Assembly (NCBI GenBank): GCA_030583925.1
Contig: CP129482.1
Location: forward strand, 2,666,001-2,730,000
Reading direction: 5' to 3'
Origin: Anaerolineales bacterium
GTDB lineage: Bacteria; Chloroflexota; Anaerolineae; Anaerolineales; Villigracilaceae
DNA length: 64,000 nucleotides
Each line of letters starts with the position of its first letter. Position 1 is the first letter of the stretch. Of this stretch, positions 16,205-25,246 are shown one piece after another. The notes beneath the pieces are model-generated. The model saw only the letters and a program-made list of their open reading frames with translations. It did no database searches and was not told where the DNA came from. The position numbers and the translations under genes were made by a program.

Positions 16205-17604
16205 CCGTCAACGCGCCGACCGTTTGGATTCTTTTCCCCATCCTCTTTGGCGGGCTGTTATTGCTGACCCGCAATCCGAAAATCCATAGCTATATCGGCG
16301 GGACCATCGCGGTGATCCTCGCATTCGCCGCGCAATTCATCCCCATCGGGCAAGCGCTTCTCCTCGGAAGTTTTTCCTTCAAAGTTGATTCATCGTTAAA
16401 CGTGTTGGGTCGCGCGCTGACGATCAACCCCGCCGAGGGTTCGTTGCTCGCGTTGATCTACGGCGGCGCGGCATTATGGTTCTTCGGCTCGCTCGCCGCT
16501 GAAAACACCGCGCGCATCGTGCCGATGGGCTATATGATCATCGGTTTACTGGTCGCATCCATCGCGGTTCAGCCGTTTTTGTACGCCGCACTCTTCATTC
16601 AGATGGCGATCCTCATTTCCATCCCAATGCTCACCAGTATTTATGATCTCCCGGGCAAAGGCATTCTGCGCTTTTTGATCTATCAAACGCTTGCCATGCC
16701 GTTCATTCTGTTGGCAGGCTGGCTCCTCGCCGGCGTAGAAGCCAGTCCCGGCGACCTCGCCCTCGCCGCGCAATCCGCTTCGATGCTTGGGTTGGGATTC
16801 GCATTCCTGCTGGCGATCTTCCCTCTTTACAACTGGATTCCCATGTTGATGGAGGATTCGCATCCCTTCACCGTCGGCTTCCTCTTGTGGATTCTGCCCA
16901 CGATCACGCTTATTTTTCTGACGGGATTTCTGGATCGCTACTCGTGGATTCGGTCCTCGCCTCAACTGATCCTCGCGCTCCGTTCCGCCGGGTTGTTGAT
17001 GATCGCCACCGGCGGACTCTGGGCGGCATTCCAACGTCACCTCGGACGGATCATGGCATTCGGCTCCATCGCCGAGACGGGATTCTCGCTCCTCGCCCTC
17101 AGTATTGACTCACGGTTGGGCATCCCGATTCTGTTTCTGCTCATCCCCGCGCGCACATTGACTCTTGCATTGTGGTCGCTAGGCTTGACGGTCATTCGCG
17201 ACAACGCGGAGACAATGCGCTTCGGCGCGGTGCGCGGCATGTTGCGAGTTACGCCTCTTGCCGGCGCGGCGGTCTTGCTGGCGACGCTTTCCGCAAGCGC
17301 GTTTCCGCTGTTGGCTGGGTTTCCGCCGCGTTTGGCGTTGTGGGAGAATCTTTCCAGCGTGTCCACCTCCGCCGCGGTGTGGATGGGAGTTGGCATCGCC
17401 GGTCTGCTCACCAGCGCGATCCGGTCGCTGGCAGCGCTCAGCATGGCGGAAGAGTTCACCAGCTGGTTAATGCGAGAAAACCGCGTTCAGCGAGTCATGT
17501 TGGGGATGGGAATGATCGGGCTTTTCATCCTAGGCTTATATCCGCAAAGCGTGCAAGTCTTCCTCGTCAAACTCCCATTGATGTTCGAGCATCTGGGGCG
17601 TTAA
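16201..17604 (+). CDS. Proton-conducting membrane protein, NuoN/NuoM-like
   Basis: The 467-residue protein has about 13 helices and PF00361-type features: AFLLAIFPLYNWIPMLMEDSHPFTVG corresponds to the conserved H/P-containing discontinuous helix (normally FPLHxWLPxAH), and LRSAGLLMIATGG, LGRIMAFGSIAETGFSLLAL follows. In this copy the usual His of FPLHxW is Tyr. It completes the three-gene module. An Mrp-like ion antiporter or the membrane arm of an unusual complex I relative are both possible. Confidence 0.8.
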   Translation: MTVNAPTVWILFPILFGGLLLLTRNPKIHSYIGGTIAVILAFAAQFIPIGQALLLGSFSFKVDSSLNVLGRALTINPAEGSLLALIYGGAALWFFGSLAAENTARIVPMGYMIIGLLVASIAVQPFLYAALFIQMAILISIPMLTSIYDLPGKGILRFLIYQTLAMPFILLAGWLLAGVEASPGDLALAAQSASMLGLGFAFLLAIFPLYNWIPMLMEDSHPFTVGFLLWILPTITLIFLTGFLDRYSWIRSSPQLILALRSAGLLMIATGGLWAAFQRHLGRIMAFGSIAETGFSLLALSIDSRLGIPILFLLIPARTLTLALWSLGLTVIRDNAETMRFGAVRGMLRVTPLAGAAVLLATLSASAFPLLAGFPPRLALWENLSSVSTSAAVWMGVGIAGLLTSAIRSLAALSMAEEFTSWLMRENRVQRVMLGMGMIGLFILGLYPQSVQVFLVKLPLMFEHLGR

Positions 17605-17642
17605 GCGGCTACGGTATAATCCTGCCAGATTCGGAGGCAGAC

Positions 17643-18839
17643 ATGGAATTTGAACAGATCGTCAAACGCCTTGAATGGCTCGACGAAGAACATCGCAAGA
17701 CGCGCGGCTCCATCATCACGCTCGAGGAACGCATGGCGGCGCTGGAAGGGAAGATTGATAACGTCGCCAAACAGATCAAGCCGCTCACCAAACAGATGGC
17801 GGACATTGCATCCACCGCCGCGCGGCTCGACCAGTTCGACGGGATCTTTTCAAAGCAACGCGAAGACCTGAATAAGGCAATTGGCGCTATCGAAAAGCGC
17901 GTGGAAAAACGCGAGAAGGAACTGATCAAACAGCATCAACAAGATCTGGACCCGATCGTCAAATCCATCGAGAACCTCAAGAAAGCTACCGACCTGACCG
18001 AGATCAAACGTCAACTCAAGGCGCTTCCCAACGAGGACGCGCGTCTGGCGCAAGCCATCAAAGAATTGCGCCCGCCGATTGACGACGCCATCCGCGCCAC
18101 CAAAGATGTGGCGCTCTCGCAAAAAGCGTTCGACGAAGCGCGCAAACAAGAGACGAAACGCATTGCCGACTTGCAAGGCGAGATCACCGCCGCCCGCAAA
18201 CGCATTGACGAAGCGCGCGCCAAAGCCGACCTCACTGCCGATGGTTACAAAACGCTCGACAGCCGCATGAACGAGTTGATGATCTCAGAAAACGAGCGCA
18301 AATCCGCGCAGACCGTGTTCATCGAAAGTCAGACCGTCGCACAAATTGACCGCGAGCGCACGTACAAAGAGTGGAAGGAAAAGTTCGACACGGTCAAGCA
18401 ACAAGCGGAGACTCTCGACCAGCAGATCACGCAACTCGAAGAGACCCTGCGTTCCGCTAAAAAGGCGCAGGAAACTTACAACGAACTCAACACCAAACTT
18501 GAACGGCGCATCAACGAAGTCACCGAAATGCAGCGCCTCGCCGAGGATCGTCTGCGGCAGGAATGGGTCACATTCAAAGCCGACGACCAAAAACGCTGGA
18601 CGGGCTACACTCTGTCACAAGATGAAGGCTCGAAGGACGTTCGCCGCGCCATGCAAAAACTCGAAGAACGGATTGACCCGTACGACGAAAAGATTCAAAC
18701 CATGCAAGACCAATTGCATCAAACCGCCGACGCCACCGAACAGCAACTGCAGGAACTCATGAACGTGGCGCATGAATGGCTCTCTGCGTACGAACGCATC
18801 ATGGGTCACGGCAAGACGGCGAAGAAAAGCAAGAAGTAA
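17643..18839 (+). CDS. Long coiled-coil protein
   Basis: The 398-residue protein begins MEFEQIVKRLEWLDEEHRKT, with GGAGG 5 bases before the ATG. It is nearly all charged heptad repeat and predicts as one long coiled coil with a few breaks. There is no signal peptide, membrane helix or catalytic motif. The Lys-rich tail (KTAKKSKK) may bind nucleic acid or membrane. Function is unknown. A near-perfect hairpin (about 18860-18917, CTTTCCTCTT against AAGAGGAAAG) lies between it and selB and could end transcription or regulate selB. Confidence 0.75.
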   Translation: MEFEQIVKRLEWLDEEHRKTRGSIITLEERMAALEGKIDNVAKQIKPLTKQMADIASTAARLDQFDGIFSKQREDLNKAIGAIEKRVEKREKELIKQHQQDLDPIVKSIENLKKATDLTEIKRQLKALPNEDARLAQAIKELRPPIDDAIRATKDVALSQKAFDEARKQETKRIADLQGEITAARKRIDEARAKADLTADGYKTLDSRMNELMISENERKSAQTVFIESQTVAQIDRERTYKEWKEKFDTVKQQAETLDQQITQLEETLRSAKKAQETYNELNTKLERRINEVTEMQRLAEDRLRQEWVTFKADDQKRWTGYTLSQDEGSKDVRRAMQKLEERIDPYDEKIQTMQDQLHQTADATEQQLQELMNVAHEWLSAYERIMGHGKTAKKSKK

Positions 18840-18922
18840 TTCATTTCCTTGAAAGCCAACATTTCTTTCCTCTTACTTCTTTCATGTCAAAGAAAGAGGA
18901 AAGAGGAAAGATTTTTATTTTC

Positions 18923-20818
18923 ATGCGAGTCATCGGCACCGCCGGTCACGTTGACCACGGAAAATCCACGTTAATCGCCGCGCTCACGGGCACGCACCCC
19001 GACCGTCTCAAAGAAGAGCAAGCGCGCGAAATGACCATCGAACTCGGTTTCGGTTGGTTAACTCTGCCCAATGGCGAAGAGATCGGAATCGTGGATGTGC
19101 CCGGTCATCGCGACTTCATCGAAAACATGCTGGCGGGCGTTGGCGGAATCGACGCGGCTCTGCTCGTCATCGCGGCGGACGAAGGCGTGATGCCGCAGAC
19201 CAAAGAACATCTCGCCATCCTCGACCTCTTGCAAATCCCAGCAGGCTTGATCATCCTCACCAAAACAGATCTCATCACCGACGCCGATTGGCTCGACCTG
19301 ATCGAAGCCGACATCCGCGCCGCCGTCAAAGATTCCATTTTGAAAGACGCGCCCATCGTTCGCGTCTCCGCGAAAACAAAAACGGGGCTCGACGCTTTAG
19401 TCTCCAGTCTCCAGTCGCTACTTGAAAACAAACCCACCCGCCCCAACCTCTCCCGCCCGCGCCTGCCGATCGACCGCGTCTTCACCATGAGCGGCTTCGG
19501 CGCAGTTGTCACCGGCACCCTCAGCGACGGAAATTTATCGGTCGGCGACGAGATCGAAATTTTGCCGGATGAAATCAAAGGGCGAATACGCGGCTTGCAG
19601 ACTCATCGCAAGAAAGAAGACATCGCTGTTGCGGGATCGCGCACCGCAGTCAACCTCTCAGGCGTCGAAACCGCTTCGATCCGACGGGGAAACTGGCTCG
19701 CCCACCCGAACCAATACCAGCCCACGCGCCGCCTCGACGCGCGCCTGCGCCTGCTCAACGACGCGTCAACCTCCCTCAAACACAACGACGAGGTGAAATT
19801 TTTCATCGGCGCGTGCGAAACGATTGCCACAGTCCGCTTGCTCGGTGTAGACGAATTACCGCCGGGCAACGAAGGCTGGATTCAACTCGAACTGCGCGAG
19901 ACAGTCGTTGCTGTGCGCGGCGACCGCTACATCCTGCGCCGCCCATCTCCTGGCAAAACTCTCGGTGGCGGCATGATCGCGGACCCTCACCCGAAGGGCA
20001 GGCACAAACGCTTTGACGATTCCGTTTTGAAATCGCTCGAATCAATGATGCAAGGTTCGCCAGCGGATATCCTGCTCGAAGCGGCGACGGCGGTTGGGGT
20101 TGCTTCACTTAAAGAAATCATCACACGTTCGAGATTGGATTCAAATCTTGCCGACAACGCCCTCACCGAGGCGCTCGCCGCCAATTCTCTAATTCTCCTC
20201 GAGGAAGGTAAACCAACTTCCACAAGCGAAATTCTCGCCGCGACAATTTCCACTTGGAATTCTCTACGCGACAAAACGCTGAAACTCATCGAGGATCACC
20301 ACAAAACATTTCCGTTGCGGCGCGGCATCCCACGCGAGGAATTGAAAAGCAAGTTAAAACTTTCTGCGCGTGTTTTCAACGCTGCGATCAACAAACTGAT
20401 TACCGATCGCTCGATTACCGATCACTCCGCTTTCGTTTCCCTGCCGGGGCGTGAGATTCGTTTCACGGCGGAGGAGCAGGCAAACGTCGAGAGATTGATG
20501 CGGAAGTTCGTCCAAAGCCCATACAACACGCCAAGCCTCAAAGAATGTCAAGAGGAGGTCGGCGCGGAGGCGTTGTCCGCACTGATCGAATCAGGCGAAT
20601 TGATTTCCGTTTCCGCCGATGTCATTTTTCGTAAATCCGATTATGATTCGATGAAAAAGGAAATCCAGCAAACCATCGAGCGCAACGGGCGCATCTCACT
20701 GGCAGAGGTGCGCGACGCGTTCAAGACCAGCCGCAAATACGCGCAGGCGGCGCTCGAACATTTCGACGCGATCGGCTTCACCATGCGCGACGGCGATTTT
20801 AGGAAGTTGAGGAGATAA
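18923..20818 (+). CDS. selB: Selenocysteine-specific elongation factor SelB
   Basis: The 631-residue protein has an EF-Tu-like GTPase domain: G1 GHVDHGKS (8-15), MTIELGFGW switch region, DVPGHRDF (58-65) and TKTD (113-116). Domain II (LPIDRVFTMSGFGAVVTGTL) and domain III follow. The last 270 residues are winged-helix repeats, the part of SelB that binds the SECIS hairpin. It delivers Sec-tRNA to UGA codons. The start at 18923 is the only one giving the family N-terminus (MRVIGTAGHVDHGKS). selA, selC and selD are not in the window, but two likely selenoprotein genes are. The minisatellite word GTCTCCAGTCTCCAGTC (about 19400-19416) lies in frame inside it. Confidence 0.96.
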   Translation: MRVIGTAGHVDHGKSTLIAALTGTHPDRLKEEQAREMTIELGFGWLTLPNGEEIGIVDVPGHRDFIENMLAGVGGIDAALLVIAADEGVMPQTKEHLAILDLLQIPAGLIILTKTDLITDADWLDLIEADIRAAVKDSILKDAPIVRVSAKTKTGLDALVSSLQSLLENKPTRPNLSRPRLPIDRVFTMSGFGAVVTGTLSDGNLSVGDEIEILPDEIKGRIRGLQTHRKKEDIAVAGSRTAVNLSGVETASIRRGNWLAHPNQYQPTRRLDARLRLLNDASTSLKHNDEVKFFIGACETIATVRLLGVDELPPGNEGWIQLELRETVVAVRGDRYILRRPSPGKTLGGGMIADPHPKGRHKRFDDSVLKSLESMMQGSPADILLEAATAVGVASLKEIITRSRLDSNLADNALTEALAANSLILLEEGKPTSTSEILAATISTWNSLRDKTLKLIEDHHKTFPLRRGIPREELKSKLKLSARVFNAAINKLITDRSITDHSAFVSLPGREIRFTAEEQANVERLMRKFVQSPYNTPSLKECQEEVGAEALSALIESGELISVSADVIFRKSDYDSMKKEIQQTIERNGRISLAEVRDAFKTSRKYAQAALEHFDAIGFTMRDGDFRKLRR

Positions 20819-21489
20819 TGTGCGGACGATTTACATTGACGGTTGACCCAGCTGAGTTTCAGGATAAGTTCAACAATTTCATATTTCCCAAAAAATTCGC
20901 GCCGCGTTTTAACATCGCGCCGACTCAACCAGTGCTGGCAGTTCCGAACAACGACAAATTCAAGGCGGACTTTTTTGTGTGGGGTTTGGTTCCAATGTGG
21001 GCAAAAGACCCGACGGTTGGCAACCGCTTGATCAACGCGCGCGGCGAAACGGTGGCGGAGAAGCCGTCGTTCCGCGGCAGTTTGAAATACAAGCGTTGTC
21101 TCGTCCTTGCCGATGGGTTTTACGAATGGAAAGTACAACCCGGCAGAAAAACAAAAACGCCGTTCTTCATCCACATGAAAGACCGCAAGCCGTTCGCCTT
21201 TGCCGGCTTGTGGGATACATGGAACAGTTCGGACGGCTCACTGATCCGTTCGTGCGCGCTGATCACCACCGAACCGAATGAACTGATGGCGATGATTCAC
21301 GACCGGATGCCGGCGATCTTGCATCCGCGCGATTATGCTAAATGGCTGGATCCAACCCCTCAAACGCCGGATCAAGTTCTGCCGCTCATCAAGCCATACC
21401 CCGCCGAAGAAATGGACGCATATCCGGTCAGTACGCTGGTCAACAAGGCGTCCAACGATATTCCCGAACTGGTTGTCCCGGCAAAATAA
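20818..21489 (+). CDS. SRAP-domain protein (YedK/HMCES family)
   Basis: The 223-residue protein starts MCGRFTLT, with the catalytic Cys2 that becomes the N-terminus after methionine removal and forms the DNA-protein crosslink with abasic sites in single-stranded DNA. The other family motifs are present: NIAPTQP, NARGET, GFYEWK and the late HDRMPAIL with the conserved His. It shields abasic sites during replication. Its start overlaps the selB stop by one base (TAATG), so it is translated with selB, although no functional link is known. Confidence 0.94.
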   Translation: MCGRFTLTVDPAEFQDKFNNFIFPKKFAPRFNIAPTQPVLAVPNNDKFKADFFVWGLVPMWAKDPTVGNRLINARGETVAEKPSFRGSLKYKRCLVLADGFYEWKVQPGRKTKTPFFIHMKDRKPFAFAGLWDTWNSSDGSLIRSCALITTEPNELMAMIHDRMPAILHPRDYAKWLDPTPQTPDQVLPLIKPYPAEEMDAYPVSTLVNKASNDIPELVVPAK

Positions 21490-22758
21490 GTGATCCACAA
21501 AATTCGGATGACCCTTGCCGAGCGCTTTCCCGCGCTGGCATCGCGCGACTTTGCCATTTTCTGGCTCGGACATTTACTTTCCCTGATCGGCACGGCAATG
21601 CAAAATACAGCCCAGCCGTTGCTGGCGTATCGTCTCAGCGGCAAGCCGTTCGACCTCGGACTCATCGGCTTTGCAGTATCCCTGCCGACATTCTTCCTGG
21701 CTTTGCCGTCTGGCGTATTGATCGAACGCTGGGATAAACGGAAGGCGGTCATCATATTCCAAGTGGTGATGATGGCTGAAACTCTTGCGCTTGCGATTCT
21801 CACGCTCACCGGCTTGATCCAGATCTGGCATATCGTTTTGCTTTCACTCGTCCTTGGTGTGGCGACCACATTCGAGATCACCTCGCGGCAATCCATGCTG
21901 ATCGAAATCGTCGGGCGGGAACACCTGCCGAATGCGATTGGTTTACAGTCCACGGCGTTCAATATTTCGCGCGTGCTGGGACCGGCGCTGGTCGCGCCCT
22001 TGTTGTTGATCATCCCCAACAACGGCGAAGGGTGGATATTTCTCCTCAACAGTGTGAGTTTCGGAACGATCATCATCAGCCTGTTTTTTGTCCAACTGAA
22101 ATACAGGGTTAAACCGGCGCCTGCCAGCCAATCTCTCGTCCGGGATTTTTTGGAAGGCGGCAGATACATCCGCGCGCACAAGGGAATCGCCGCCATCATT
22201 TTGACTGCCGCCATCATGGGGTTGTTCGGCTTGCCGGTCATGCAACAGATTCCGGTGTTGGCGCAGGATATTCTTTCACAAGCCGGGGATACCAAATCTA
22301 TCGTGGACGCGCGTAACAGCGCCCTCTACGGTTCACTCGGACTGGGCGCGCTGGTCGCGGCAGTGATGATCGCGCTCAACAATTCGGAAACGCGCCGAGG
22401 CGTGCGGCTTTTATTAGGTCAGGCGGCGTTTGTGTGCGGGCTGATGGGCATCGCCCTAACGCGGGAGTTGTGGCAATCCATTCTGCTGATCGCGTTGACG
22501 GGCTGGGGGAGCGTGACACAGTTCGCGACATTGAACACGCTATTGCAAACAAAAATAGACGATCGGTTACGAGGGCGCGTCTTTAGCATCTACCTGTGGG
22601 CGTTTCAAGGCATCACGCCGTTCGGGAGCCTGCTCATCGGCGGGTTGACGCAAACGTGGACACTCCCGGTTACTGCGTTGACGTGCGGGGCAATCTGCTT
22701 GTTCGGCGCGGGCGCGATCCAACTCCGGTACCCGGCTGTGCGTGAGTCAACGGCTTAA
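21490..22758 (+). CDS. MFS transporter (MFS_3/EntS-like exporter)
   Basis: The 422-residue protein has about 12 transmembrane helices. The start FWLGHLLSLIGTAMQNTAQPLLAY and the loop GVLIERWDKRKAVI (motif A-like) are typical of the MFS_3 group of exporters (EntS, macrolide efflux relatives). VATTFEITSRQSMLIEIVGREHLPNAIGL is the well-known family signature in the cytoplasmic loop. The GTG at 21490 follows directly after the SRAP stop; an ATG at 21508 is an equally possible start. The substrate is unknown. Confidence 0.88.
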   Translation: MIHKIRMTLAERFPALASRDFAIFWLGHLLSLIGTAMQNTAQPLLAYRLSGKPFDLGLIGFAVSLPTFFLALPSGVLIERWDKRKAVIIFQVVMMAETLALAILTLTGLIQIWHIVLLSLVLGVATTFEITSRQSMLIEIVGREHLPNAIGLQSTAFNISRVLGPALVAPLLLIIPNNGEGWIFLLNSVSFGTIIISLFFVQLKYRVKPAPASQSLVRDFLEGGRYIRAHKGIAAIILTAAIMGLFGLPVMQQIPVLAQDILSQAGDTKSIVDARNSALYGSLGLGALVAAVMIALNNSETRRGVRLLLGQAAFVCGLMGIALTRELWQSILLIALTGWGSVTQFATLNTLLQTKIDDRLRGRVFSIYLWAFQGITPFGSLLIGGLTQTWTLPVTALTCGAICLFGAGAIQLRYPAVRESTA

Positions 22759-22824
22759 TGTCAGGTTAGCGTATTAAACGTCAAATTTTCTGCCGTGTTA
22801 TGATGATGGTCGAAACGGATACAG

Positions 22825-23958
22825 ATGGATAACAAAAACAAGACTGGAATTCTTTCGCGCCTGATCGATATGTTGATCGGGATCGGGTTGGGCGAGTCGT
22901 TTATGCGCGCGGGGACGCTGGTTCTGTCTATGGCGTTGATCGGCGCGGTGATCTGGCTGACGCGTTCGTTCTTTGGGCAAAACTCGACTGAGGCAGGGGT
23001 CAACGCCGCCGCAGTTGAACCAACCGTAATGGTGGAAGGAATCGAGTCGGTCGCGCAGGATGTCAATTCGTTCGGCGGAGTCCCGCGTTTGGCGCAGGTG
23101 CATACCACGATCCCATCGCGTCCGCGGCAGGAGGTGGTCGAGTACACCGTCGCGGAGGGCGATACGATCTTCGGTATCGCGCAAAATTTTGGGCTCGAAC
23201 CGCAGACCGTATTATGGAGCAACTATTACACACTGCTCGATAATCCGCATTCGTTGCAACCTGGGCAGGAGTTGAACATCTTACCCGTGAACGGGACGTA
23301 TCACGAGTGGCAGGATGGCGAAGGGCTGAACGGTGTGGCAGAGTATTACGGGGTGACGCCAGAAGACATCATCAATTATCCGCCTAATAACTTGAGCGCC
23401 GATACCATTGGCGATTTTGCGCATCCGAACATTAAGCCCGGTACGTGGCTGATCGTACCGGGAGGGAAACGTGATTTCATCTCGTGGAGCGCGCCGCTCG
23501 GCGTGACGCGTGAGAACCCGGCGTCTGCCCGCGTGATGGGACCCGGCGCGTGCGACCCGGTGACCGGCGGGGCGGTCGGGTTTGGGACATTCGTGTGGCC
23601 CGCGAGCAGTCATCGTCTTTCCGGCTTCGATTATTCGCCAAGCACAAATCACTGGGGGTTGGATATTAACGGCAATGAAGGCGAAGGCGCTTATGCAACG
23701 GACGCCGGCGTGGTCGTGTATGCCGGTTGGAACAATTATGGCTATGGCAATATGATCATGATAGATCATGGCAATAATTTCCAATCGTTGTACGCGCACT
23801 TGAGTGGGATCAGCGTGGTCTGCGGTCAGAGCGTGGGTCAGGGCGACTTGATCGGCATCATCGGAAGCACTGGGCGTTCGAGCGGTTCGCACCTGCATTT
23901 CGAGATCCGCGCCATCTCTTCGTGGGTCAACCCGTGGGATGTGTTGCCGCCGCCGTAA
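22825..23958 (+). CDS. LysM and M23 peptidase cell-wall enzyme
   Basis: The 377-residue protein has one N-terminal transmembrane helix (about 28-52). A LysM domain follows (VEYTVAEGDTIFGIAQNFG), and a weaker second LysM-like segment (about 155-215). The C-terminal M23 (LytM) domain has HWGLDINGNEG (zinc His and Asp) and SGSHLHFEIR (HxH). It should cut peptide cross-links or act as an amidase activator outside the membrane. GATAAC at the start lies 5' of no strong ribosome site. Confidence 0.92.
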   Translation: MDNKNKTGILSRLIDMLIGIGLGESFMRAGTLVLSMALIGAVIWLTRSFFGQNSTEAGVNAAAVEPTVMVEGIESVAQDVNSFGGVPRLAQVHTTIPSRPRQEVVEYTVAEGDTIFGIAQNFGLEPQTVLWSNYYTLLDNPHSLQPGQELNILPVNGTYHEWQDGEGLNGVAEYYGVTPEDIINYPPNNLSADTIGDFAHPNIKPGTWLIVPGGKRDFISWSAPLGVTRENPASARVMGPGACDPVTGGAVGFGTFVWPASSHRLSGFDYSPSTNHWGLDINGNEGEGAYATDAGVVVYAGWNNYGYGNMIMIDHGNNFQSLYAHLSGISVVCGQSVGQGDLIGIIGSTGRSSGSHLHFEIRAISSWVNPWDVLPPP

Positions 23959-24017
23959 ATGTAAACAGGAACACAAGTAGAAAGGTAAACAGGGCGCGAG
24001 GAATCGAGCAACACGGC

Positions 24018-24046
24018 TTGCACAAGAAGTTTAACTCGGCTATAAT
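24018..24046 (+). promoter_or_regulatory. Promoter of the tRNA-Val gene
   Basis: TTGCAC (24018-24023), 17-base spacer and TATAAT (24041-24046), ending 22 bases before the tRNA. Confidence 0.75.
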
Positions 24047-24068
24047 GCCGTCACTTCAAAACAAGTTT

Positions 24069-24142
24069 GGGCGCATGGCTCAGTTGGTTAGAGCGCTACT
24101 ATCACACAGTAGAGGTCCGGGGTTCGAGTCCCTGTGCGCCCA
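24069..24142 (+). tRNA. tRNA-Val (anticodon CAC)
   Basis: All arms fold: acceptor GGGCGCA/TGCGCCC, D arm GCTC...GAGC, anticodon stem CTACT/AGTAG with loop ATCACAC (T33, anticodon CAC, reading GUG), five-base variable loop, and T arm CGGGG-TTCGAGT-CCCTG. The CCA end is not encoded. The gene is followed at once by a terminator. Confidence 0.93.
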
Positions 24143-24144
24143 CA

Positions 24145-24175
24145 AAATAACGAGCCTCTTGGCTCGTTATTTATT
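24145..24175 (+). terminator. Rho-independent terminator after tRNA-Val
   Basis: ATAACGAGCC (24147-24156), loop TCTT and GGCTCGTTAT (24161-24170) form a 10-bp perfect stem, followed by TTATTT. Confidence 0.85.
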
Positions 24176-24239
24176 TCCGATATAGGAAATGCGTTAGATT
24201 TATAATTATCTCCGCAATCTGTTTTATAATCCCCGCATC

Positions 24240-24878
24240 ATGTCCAACCGAACCAACGAGCAATGGATCGCCGAACTGAAGGATTCCGGTCCCGCGCGTG
24301 AAGCCGCGCTCGAAGACCTGCGCGGGATCATTCAAAAAGGTTTGCCTTACGCGCTCTCGCGCTGGCTTTCGCCCGACCAACCGCAGTTCAACTCGCTGGT
24401 CGAAGAAGTGACGCAAGAAACGCTCTTGCGCGTCCTCGACCAACTCGGCACCTTTGAGGGGCGTAGTCAGTTCACCACCTGGGTACACAAGATCGCCGTG
24501 CGGATCGCCCTCACCGAACTGCGCCGTAAACGCTGGCGGGATTCCTCCCTCGACGAGTTAACCGAAAACGAAGACGTTCTTCCGCCCCCGGGTCTGCTCG
24601 CAGACACCCACGCGGGACCCGAAACCTCAGCCGAACGCGCCGACATGCTGGCGCGCGTCAACCGCATCATCGAAGAGGAGCTGACCGACCGTCAGCGCGA
24701 GGCGCTTGTCCTACTCGGCGTGCGCGACATGCCGATGGAAGACGCGGCGCGCAAACTCAAGACCAATCGCAACGCTTTATATAAACTTCTGCACGACGCG
24801 CGAGTTCGGCTGAAAAGCAGACTGTCACGCGAGGATATCGCGCCTTACGAAGTCCTTGCCCTGTTCGAACAAAAGTAA
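24240..24878 (+). CDS. ECF-type RNA polymerase sigma factor
   Basis: The 212-residue protein has sigma region 2 (VEEVTQETLLRVLDQLGTFEGRSQFTTWVHKIAVRIALTELR in parts, with the W...I...A core-binding segment) and region 4 (LTDRQREALVLLGVRDMPMEDAARKLKTNRNALYKLLHDARVRLK in parts, an HTH). A TATAAT lies only 10 bases before the ATG (24225-24230), so the mRNA would have a very short leader. The gene 35 bases downstream encodes a zinc-finger protein that fits a cognate anti-sigma factor. Confidence 0.9.
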   Translation: MSNRTNEQWIAELKDSGPAREAALEDLRGIIQKGLPYALSRWLSPDQPQFNSLVEEVTQETLLRVLDQLGTFEGRSQFTTWVHKIAVRIALTELRRKRWRDSSLDELTENEDVLPPPGLLADTHAGPETSAERADMLARVNRIIEEELTDRQREALVLLGVRDMPMEDAARKLKTNRNALYKLLHDARVRLKSRLSREDIAPYEVLALFEQK

Positions 24879-24913
24879 GATTAGCCAAACGTTCTACATC
24901 AAAAACCCAGATT

Positions 24914-25204
24914 ATGAACATTCAGGAACTCATCCAACGGATCCGCACAAACCTCGGCATGAAACAGGGAACTCCCAACGAGGCTGTGCTTGGATTCTTG
25001 CGCGTGCTCGAAGAAGTGCGCGCCGCAGATTTGACCTGCGATGAAATCTACTCAAAATTGGACGAGTACGTGGAGCGGCAAGCTGACCGGCACGACGCGG
25101 CGGAGTTGATGCCTCTCATTCGCGAACATTTGGATCTCTGTCCTGAATGTTGCGAAGAATACGAAGCCCTGCTAAAAGTGATCGAAGAGGCAGGAGAAAA
25201 ATAG
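24914..25204 (+). CDS. Probable zinc-binding anti-sigma factor
   Basis: The 96-residue protein contains IREHLDLCPECCEEYEALL near its end: the HxxxCxxC arrangement of zinc-binding anti-sigma (ZAS, zf-HC2) proteins. No transmembrane helix follows, so it would be soluble. Its position after the sigma gene and the shared terminator at 25209-25245 support a sigma/anti-sigma pair. Confidence 0.72.
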   Translation: MNIQELIQRIRTNLGMKQGTPNEAVLGFLRVLEEVRAADLTCDEIYSKLDEYVERQADRHDAAELMPLIREHLDLCPECCEEYEALLKVIEEAGEK

Positions 25205-25208
25205 ACTT

Positions 25209-25245
25209 AACATCGAAGCGGCAGTTGAACTGCCGCTTCGATGTT
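25209..25245. terminator. Terminator between convergent genes
   Basis: AACATCGAAGCGGCAG (25209-25224) and CTGCCGCTTCGATGTT (25230-25245) form a 16-bp perfect stem with TTGAA in the loop. T-runs lie on both sides when read outward, so it can end the sigma operon and the DUF1684 gene. Confidence 0.88.
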
Positions 25246-25246
25246 T

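Noticed and set aside
18860..18917. SECIS-like regulatory hairpin before selB
   Set aside because: The hairpin exists (CTTTCCTCTT with AAGAGGAAAG) but is AT/purine-pyrimidine biased and has no loop features of a SECIS; a terminator is just as likely.
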